From: an uncultured Mycoplasmatota bacterium
GTDB lineage: Bacteria; Bacillota_I; Bacilli_A; RF39; UBA660
Reading direction: 5' to 3'
Length of the DNA stretch: 64,000 bases
Assembly: GCA_900544605.1 (NCBI GenBank)
Contig: UQVP01000003.1
Coordinates: 6,075-70,074 of the forward strand
The translations under genes and the position numbers were made by a program. The notes under the pieces were generated by a model. It saw only the letters and a list, made by a program, of their open reading frames with translations, was not told the DNA's origin and made no database searches. This document shows positions 58,556 to 64,000 of the stretch, piece by piece; the first letter of the stretch is position 1; each line of letters starts with the position of its first letter.

Positions 58556-59252
58556 TTACTCCTTTTCTATATTTTTCTGATAATAATCTTACAACTGTAC
58601 CATTATCAAATAATATCGTTTTTCTAATTTTATCTATCTTAGCTACTCTTTCTTTATTTACTAAACAAGCTCTATGTGTTTGTATAAATCTATTATCAAG
58701 TAATTTTTTAATGCTAGATAAAGGTTTATAAGTTTTAATTTCCGCGTAGTCAGTTTTTATAATACATTTTCTTTCAACACTATCTCTAGTAATATATAAA
58801 ATATCATTCATAGCAATAGTATATAAAACGCCTCTCTCTTCAAATCTAATAATATTTTTACGTTTTAAAACTTCCAACGATTTTTTGATAGAAGTTATTA
58901 ATCTTTCCTCATAATTATCAAATTTGTTTAAAAAAGACAAAAACATTATTTCATTTTTTAGTAATGTTAATCCCAATTCTTCATGACTCGTTATAAAAAT
59001 AATCACACTATCTACGTCTTTTTTTCTTATAATACGTGCTACATCAATACCTGATCTTGATGGTGTTTCAATATCTAAAATATATACTTTAAAAGATAAG
59101 GGTTCTTTTACAATTTTCATAAATTCGTCATCTAAATCATTAAACAAATGGGTTCTATATTCCGTTTTATTTTTCATCATAAATGAATCAATTATATTTT
59201 TAATATCCGTTATTATCCTTTCATTGTCGTCACATATAATAAAGTTAATCAT
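58545..59252 (-). CDS. agrA: AgrA-like LytTR response regulator
   Basis: 235 residues. Receiver domain (1-120) with CDDN acidic pocket and phospho-acceptor Asp in YILDIETPSRSGID; C-terminal LytTR DNA-binding domain (about 135-233, RFEERGVLYTIAMNDILYI, THRACLVNKERVAKID). Expected to bind paired repeats such as those before agrB. RBS AGAGATGAT. First gene of the agrA-agrC unit. Confidence 0.9.
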   Translation of the reverse strand: MINFIICDDNERIITDIKNIIDSFMMKNKTEYRTHLFNDLDDEFMKIVKEPLSFKVYILDIETPSRSGIDVARIIRKKDVDSVIIFITSHEELGLTLLKNEIMFLSFLNKFDNYEERLITSIKKSLEVLKRKNIIRFEERGVLYTIAMNDILYITRDSVERKCIIKTDYAEIKTYKPLSSIKKLLDNRFIQTHRACLVNKERVAKIDKIRKTILFDNGTVVRLLSEKYRKGVSEK

Positions 59253-59297
59253 TTTATCATCTCTTTTTGTTCACGTTTAGCAAACCAGCTACTTTAA

Positions 59298-59326
59298 ATG
59301 TTACCATATTTTACCAATTATTGCAA
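59298..59326 (-). promoter_or_regulatory. promoter of agrA-agrC
   Basis: TTGCAA (59321-59326), 17-bp spacer, TAACAT (59298-59303) with TG extension. Confidence 0.65.
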
Positions 59327-59351
59327 CTAAAAAAGGCTATACTCCGCCTTT
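59327..59351 (-). terminator. terminator of the Ca2+-ATPase gene
   Basis: AAAGGC / GCCTTT stem around the stop region with TTTTTTAG tail. Confidence 0.6.
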
Positions 59352-61955
59352 AATCCCTTTTGTTCTTAAATAAATTTTTCTAAACCAATCCACAGGTATT
59401 ACTGAAAAAGCTAATAAAATCATAAATTGAAATTCTTTAAAATTTAAACCTACTGTTCTAAAAAGATTTCCACCATAATAAATTAAAAGAATTTGCACTA
59501 ACACAATAAATGATATAACAGCAATAAATGGTTTATTTTTATAAAGATGTGCGAATAAATTTAAACGATGTGTACGAGCATTGAAGCAGTTAAATATTCC
59601 AATAAAAATAAAGAGACCAAAAAAAGCACTCATCAAATATTTATTATTATCACCATCTCTAAAAATTGCTGAAATAATAGGAAGTTTTAAAAATAATATA
59701 CAAAGTAATGATGAATAAGCTCCCGTAAAAATTATCTCATGCCACATATATTTATTAATTATCGGTTCATTTTTATCTTTTGGATATTCATCCATATATT
59801 CCTTTAATGGTGGTTCAAATGAAAAAGCCAGACCTGCAAATGTATCCATAACCATATTTATCCACAACATTTGTATAACTGTAACAGGAGTCTCGATACC
59901 AATAAATGGCCCTATAATTGATAAACTAACTGCGCAAATATTTACCGTTAATTGAAAAATAATAAATTTTCTAATACTTTTAAAAATAGTACGTCCAAAT
60001 AAAATAGCTTGTGATATAGAATATAAGTTATCATCTAAAATAATAATATCACTAGCTTCTTTGGCAACTTCTGTTCCACTTCCCATTGAAAATCCTACAT
60101 CTGCCCTTTTCAAAGCTGGAGCATCATTAACTCCATCTCCAGTCATACCAACAACAAGATCTTTTTCTTGAGATATTTTTATTAATCTACTTTTATCTTG
60201 TGGAAGTGATCTAGCAACAATTCTTAAATTTGGTAGTATTTGTTTTAATTCCTCATCATTAAGTTTATTTAACTCTTCGCTTGTTAATATAATATCTGAT
60301 GAGTTTTTGATAATTCCAACTTCTTTTCCTATCGCATAAGCAGTATCTTTATTATCTCCTGTAATCATTACAGTTTGAATATGAGCTTTATCAATAAGTT
60401 TTAATCCTTCAATAGCCTCTTTTCTAACATCATCTTTTATAAGTGCGAAACCAACTAGAGTTAAATTTCTTAATTCTTTTGTTTTAGATGTAGCAAAAGC
60501 TATAATTCTAGCTCCTTTACTTGTTTCCTCTTTTAATTTTAATTCTATACTTTTAGTATTTAATAATCTTTTAATCTCTCCGTTATTATCATAATAATAT
60601 GTACAACTAGATAATATTTTTTCTGGCGCTCCTTTTATTAACGCTAATTTACCTCTATCATCAATTAGAGATAATGAATATTTATTCTTACTATCAAATG
60701 GAACAGTATCAATAATTTTAATATTAGAATTCTTATCATATTCAATAAATTTTAAAATAGCACGGTCAGTTATATTTCCTCCAACAATAGTTTTGTTATC
60801 ACTAGTATAAGTACTAGCGTTATTATATATAATTGACTTTTTAATAATAGAGTAATATTTACTATACTTTTTTAACTCACTTTCTTTATGATATTTTTTA
60901 AAATCATTTCCCATAAAATATAGCATTTCCATTTTACCTTTAGTCAGTGTCCCAGTTTTATCAGTAAACAATATATTTAAACTCCCAGCCGTTTCTATAC
61001 CGGTCATCTTTCTTACCATTACATTACTTTTTAACATTTTTTTCATATTTGAAGAAAGAACTAATGTTATCATCATAGGAAGTCCTTCTGGAACAGCAAC
61101 TACTATTATTGTTACACTTAGTGTTAAAGCATATAAAATGTAGCCTGTCATTAATGGAAAATTAGTTGCTGTTTCTTTAATTAAATTAATATCAAAATTA
61201 TTTCTAATTACTATCATCGAAAATAGATATGATAAACTAACTAGGAATGCTCCTACATAACCAATTTTACTTATAATTCCAGCAAGATGTCTTAATCTTA
61301 TTTTAAGAGGACTATCAGGAGTAGATTCTTGTAATTCTTGTGCTATTTTACCATAGAAAGTATTGTCACCTACTTTGGTAATTTTCATAATCCCTGATTT
61401 CCCATATATTACTGTACCTCTAAATACCATATTTTTTTCACTAACTATTTGATTAGATTTTAATGCTTCTTTTCTTATTTCTCTTGTTTCACCATTAAGA
61501 GATGATTCATCAACTAAAAGGTCACCATCAATTAGTATTCCATCTGCTGGAACTTTATCTCCAGCTTCAAGTAAAACCATATCACCTACTACCACATCAT
61601 CTATAGTTATTTCTTTTATTTTCCCATTTCTTCTAACCCTACACTTAATTTTTGATGCATCCTCTTGAAGTTTTTCAAATGCTTTTTCACTTCCATATTC
61701 TGATATAGTGGAAATAAAAGACGCTAAAAATATAGCGATGACTATACCTACTGTTTCATACCAATCAAAATCTTTAATTAAAAAAACAAGTTTTATACCA
61801 AGCGCTATAATTAAAATTCTTATTATGGGATCTCCCAATGACTGTATAAACATCTCTAAAAAGGTATTTTTTTTCTTATTAGTTATAATATTACTTCCAT
61901 TTTTTTCTCTTGATTCTAATACTTCTTCTTCGCTTAGTCCATTATTTATATTCAT
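59337..61955 (-). CDS. calcium-translocating P-type ATPase (PMCA type)
   Basis: 872 residues. P2-type ATPase with actuator motif LNGETRE (in place of TGES), VPEGLP in M4, phosphorylation motif FTDKTGTLT, MVTGDN-type MITGDNKDTA, TGDGVNDAPAL hinge, and M6 NMVMDTFAGL, all matching Ca2+ pumps. It exports Ca2+ using ATP. The start has GGGGGAGG upstream. It is upstream of agrA on the same strand, separated by a terminator. Confidence 0.93.
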   Translation of the reverse strand: MNINNGLSEEEVLESREKNGSNIITNKKKNTFLEMFIQSLGDPIIRILIIALGIKLVFLIKDFDWYETVGIVIAIFLASFISTISEYGSEKAFEKLQEDASKIKCRVRRNGKIKEITIDDVVVGDMVLLEAGDKVPADGILIDGDLLVDESSLNGETREIRKEALKSNQIVSEKNMVFRGTVIYGKSGIMKITKVGDNTFYGKIAQELQESTPDSPLKIRLRHLAGIISKIGYVGAFLVSLSYLFSMIVIRNNFDINLIKETATNFPLMTGYILYALTLSVTIIVVAVPEGLPMMITLVLSSNMKKMLKSNVMVRKMTGIETAGSLNILFTDKTGTLTKGKMEMLYFMGNDFKKYHKESELKKYSKYYSIIKKSIIYNNASTYTSDNKTIVGGNITDRAILKFIEYDKNSNIKIIDTVPFDSKNKYSLSLIDDRGKLALIKGAPEKILSSCTYYYDNNGEIKRLLNTKSIELKLKEETSKGARIIAFATSKTKELRNLTLVGFALIKDDVRKEAIEGLKLIDKAHIQTVMITGDNKDTAYAIGKEVGIIKNSSDIILTSEELNKLNDEELKQILPNLRIVARSLPQDKSRLIKISQEKDLVVGMTGDGVNDAPALKRADVGFSMGSGTEVAKEASDIIILDDNLYSISQAILFGRTIFKSIRKFIIFQLTVNICAVSLSIIGPFIGIETPVTVIQMLWINMVMDTFAGLAFSFEPPLKEYMDEYPKDKNEPIINKYMWHEIIFTGAYSSLLCILFLKLPIISAIFRDGDNNKYLMSAFFGLFIFIGIFNCFNARTHRLNLFAHLYKNKPFIAVISFIVLVQILLIYYGGNLFRTVGLNFKEFQFMILLAFSVIPVDWFRKIYLRTKGIKGGV

Positions 61956-62005
61956 AGGTTTGTCCTCCCCCTATAAATATATTAGGAAGTTACTTTTTTA
62001 GAATT

Positions 62006-62029
62006 AAAAAAGTAGACTTTCATCTACTT
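62006..62029 (-). terminator. terminator of the lipoprotein gene
   Basis: AAGTAGA / TCTACTT with 6-base loop and six T on the minus strand. Confidence 0.8.
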
Positions 62030-62031
62030 AA

Positions 62032-62838
62032 TTAATTATTTCTAAATTTTTCATACCAACTTTTTACTTTGGATTTTCCCTGTTTCCAAAGATTGCTTGT
62101 TACGTTTCCTACTATATCAAAAGCATTTTTAGTATAATAAACAAGTTCATCTTTAGCGTCTATAATAGCATTATAATTTTCTTCTCCTAATTTTTCTTTA
62201 GAAAATTCTTTTACACTATTAGCTCCTTTTTTTATCACTTCACTAGCTTTATTATAAGCACTCTTTGTTTTATCACTTATTGTTTCCTTATACCCAGGGA
62301 AACTTTTTTCTATTTTACTATCTATATTATTAGCTGTTTCTAAAATATTTTGTTTGGCGCCTTCAGTTAAATCGTCAAATTTAATTCCTTTAATTTCAGC
62401 ATCATAGAAAATAAAATCAACAATTGTAACAAATGTTCCTTTTAATTTATCTTTGGTTGATTCGGTTTTCTCACCTTGCAATAAATTATCAACATCTTTT
62501 TCAATATTATCAAACGTAGCAATTACCGTTTTATCATTTTCAGTATATTGTTCTTTTGCTACACTTGGAGTGCTAGTATTATTTTGCATAGTTGTGTCAC
62601 CTTTGTGTAAATTAGACTCTTTTTGATTGTTAATTTCTGAATTTATTACTTTTTTATCTTTATTTTCAACAACATTTTCTGAAGAATTTTGTTCATAAGA
62701 TGTCTCTGTTGATAAATAATTATCAGATTCTACATTGTTATTTTTATTTTTTTGACACCCAGTTAAAGGCACAGCAACTAAAACAATTGCACTAAAAAAC
62801 GCTACACCTTTTAAAATAATCAAATTTTTTATCTTCAT
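62032..62838 (-). CDS. hypothetical lipoprotein
   Basis: 268 residues. Lipoprotein signal with lipobox PLTGC, a long Asn/Ser/Lys-rich linker (about 30-105), then a helical charged domain (TVIATFDNIEKDVDNLLQGEK, KQNILETANNIDSKIEK, EFSKEKLGEENYNAI) ending in WKQGKSKVKSWYEKFRNN. No family recognised. Surface-anchored. RBS GGGGATGG. Confidence 0.7.
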   Translation of the reverse strand: MKIKNLIILKGVAFFSAIVLVAVPLTGCQKNKNNNVESDNYLSTETSYEQNSSENVVENKDKKVINSEINNQKESNLHKGDTTMQNNTSTPSVAKEQYTENDKTVIATFDNIEKDVDNLLQGEKTESTKDKLKGTFVTIVDFIFYDAEIKGIKFDDLTEGAKQNILETANNIDSKIEKSFPGYKETISDKTKSAYNKASEVIKKGANSVKEFSKEKLGEENYNAIIDAKDELVYYTKNAFDIVGNVTSNLWKQGKSKVKSWYEKFRNN

Positions 62839-62933
62839 ATTTCCATCCCCTTAATTAGCCACTATTCTAACACAAATATTAATCTTAAGCAAATCAAAAA
62901 TGAGATTTACTCACCCCCTTATTTTTGATACAA

Positions 62934-63200
62934 CTAAAACTCCATAATAAATCCCATATGATTTTCTGGAACGCCATCTGCTAATTCATTCCACATTTTA
63001 CCAGAATTACGGAACCCAACTTTTTCATGTAATTTTATTGACTCAATATTAGTAGGCTCTATACCAGATATCAATAATTTTGCCTGTTTAGTTTTTATTT
63101 GCTTAATACCATATTTCAATATTTTTCTCCATAACCTCTTTTTCTCTTTGCTTTTAATGTAAACAAGCTAAATAAACACCACAAGAAGACACTCACCATG
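62934..63200 (-). pseudogene. GNAT acetyltransferase remnant, C-terminal part only
   Basis: The frame 62934-63119 reads the second half of a GNAT fold (GIEPTNIESIKLHEKVGFRNSGKM), the acetyl-CoA exit and C-terminal strands. Upstream the same frame continues as LVYIKSKEKKRLWRKILKYGIK, then hits TAG at 63168-63170 without a usable start, and the first half of the domain is missing. Best read as a decaying gene. Confidence 0.75.
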
Positions 63201-63245
63201 TTTGCATCTTAAATTTTCACCTTTACTAATTTTTATGTAATTAAA

Positions 63246-63999
63246 TTACTTACTTATTTTTTTTACTTTTCCATGTGAGTAATTATAAATATCTGTTGCT
63301 AAAGAATTATAATTATTTGATATATCAGAATATACATTATCAATTTGACATATTAATTCAGAATCTCTTAAATTAACCCCAGAAAGTCTTATCGAAAGAA
63401 GTAAGAAGTTATCATAAAAAGGATTTCCTTGATTATAATGATAATTACCTTTTCCAAAAACATATTGTTTAGCTATTTTTTCATAATCATTATTACTTCC
63501 TGATATAAATTTTAAATATTCTTTTTGATTTTGAGCAATATAATTACCAAAATTTTTATCAACAGAATATTGATTTAAATTATATGTTAGTTTTTTATCA
63601 CGTGCCATATCTACCATAGTAACGATAAAAAAACTATATCGTTTAATATTATCTAACGACTCTGAATTAAAAAGTGTTGTTAAAGTGTCAGAAGAAAGAT
63701 ATTTATAATTAAGCATCGCCAACATAAATTCCATTTCTTTTTCACCATCTGTATAATATGTGTTACCTTCATAATAGTAACCATAATTAAAAAACGTAAC
63801 TCCTGGAAATGATTCCTTGTTTAGTTTTGATGCAAAATATTTAAATACATCTACATTATTAATATTTTCTGCTGTCAAAACATTTGGCATTTCTTGCTTT
63901 GGATTTTCTGAACTTTCTCCTTGACTTGGTTGTATATTATTATTGTTGTTATTATTATTTTGATTAGGTTGTTGATTATTATTAGTTGTATTATTTTTA
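63246..63999 (-). CDS. hypothetical protein with Asn/Gln-rich linker, N-terminus outside window
   Basis: The frame is open to the right edge, so the N-terminus is missing. The visible N-terminal part is a low-complexity stretch of Asn and Gln (positions 63900-63999) leading to a helical globular domain of about 210 residues (VDVFKYFASKLNKESFPGVTFF, GEKEMEFMLAMLNYKYLS, YNSLATDIYNYSHGKVKKIS). Possibly a surface protein with an anchor upstream. An ATG at 63890 is internal and has no RBS of note. No family recognised. Confidence 0.6.
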   Translation of the reverse strand, partial: KNNTTNNNQQPNQNNNNNNNNIQPSQGESSENPKQEMPNVLTAENINNVDVFKYFASKLNKESFPGVTFFNYGYYYEGNTYYTDGEKEMEFMLAMLNYKYLSSDTLTTLFNSESLDNIKRYSFFIVTMVDMARDKKLTYNLNQYSVDKNFGNYIAQNQKEYLKFISGSNNDYEKIAKQYVFGKGNYHYNQGNPFYDNFLLLSIRLSGVNLRDSELICQIDNVYSDISNNYNSLATDIYNYSHGKVKKISK

Positions 64000-64000
64000 T

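Overview
The window is strongly AT-rich and looks like a chromosomal segment of a low-GC, Gram-positive, endospore-forming member of the Bacillota, probably a Bacilli- or Erysipelotrichia-like gut anaerobe. The evidence is: RBS-led genes with AGGAGG-type sites; RNAs with encoded CCA; glycyl-radical pyruvate formate-lyase; a GerA-type germinant receptor; the dacB-spmA-spmB-rluB cluster in the Bacillus subtilis order; CotY/CotZ, YutH-like and collagen-like spore-surface proteins; and MurT/GatD. TGA serves as a stop (for example gerKC), so the Mycoplasma code is not used. The species cannot be named from the sequence alone.

Layout. 1-2.2 kb: rimP-nusA-rnpM-dCMP deaminase operon with a shortened rimP. 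2.2-9.7 kb: membrane protease, phosphoesterase, a lone pilin-like protein, F420-ligase-like protein, MTA/SAH nucleosidase and an XRE regulator. 9.9-12.1 kb: a two-gene accessory island (ORF6N protein and PD-(D/E)XK-like protein) next to rlmD. 13.4-21.7 kb: germination receptor and spore-maturation genes. 21.8-24.0 kb: tRNA-Ala, an orphan MvaI/BcnI-type nuclease and a 12-gene tRNA array. 24-31.8 kb: S1 protein, NifU-like protein, spore-coat genes, DUF368, trpS, patatin. 31.8-36.2 kb: tandem thioredoxin-fold protein and pflBA. 36.2-46.9 kb: a methyltransferase pseudogene, collagen-like protein, OatA-like acyltransferase, an HTH-ATPase-CYTH fusion, an InlB-like surface protein and housekeeping genes. 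46.9-50.3 kb: an AbiE toxin-antitoxin pair and a DUF84 gene embedded among decayed copies of the secA 3' end. 50.3-56.1 kb: secA, STAS protein, murT-gatD, hpf, csp. 56.2-59.3 kb: a rearranged agr quorum-sensing locus. 59.3-64 kb: Ca2+-ATPase, lipoprotein, GNAT relic and the edge of an Asn-rich protein.

Most notable: (i) an agr system split into convergent agrBD and agrAC units, with a non-standard autoinducer and an operator-like repeat cluster; (ii) a GatD that lacks both catalytic residues, paired with a MurT that has a FolC-like P-loop; (iii) repeated secA-tail remnants bracketing accessory cassettes, suggesting a recurrent insertion or duplication site; (iv) a second decayed copy of the promoter and 5' end of the HTH-ATPase-CYTH gene at the truncated 3' end of a flavodoxin; (v) a RimP reduced to its N-terminal domain; (vi) a DUF368 gene whose reading frame and ribosome-binding site point to a non-canonical AUC start.
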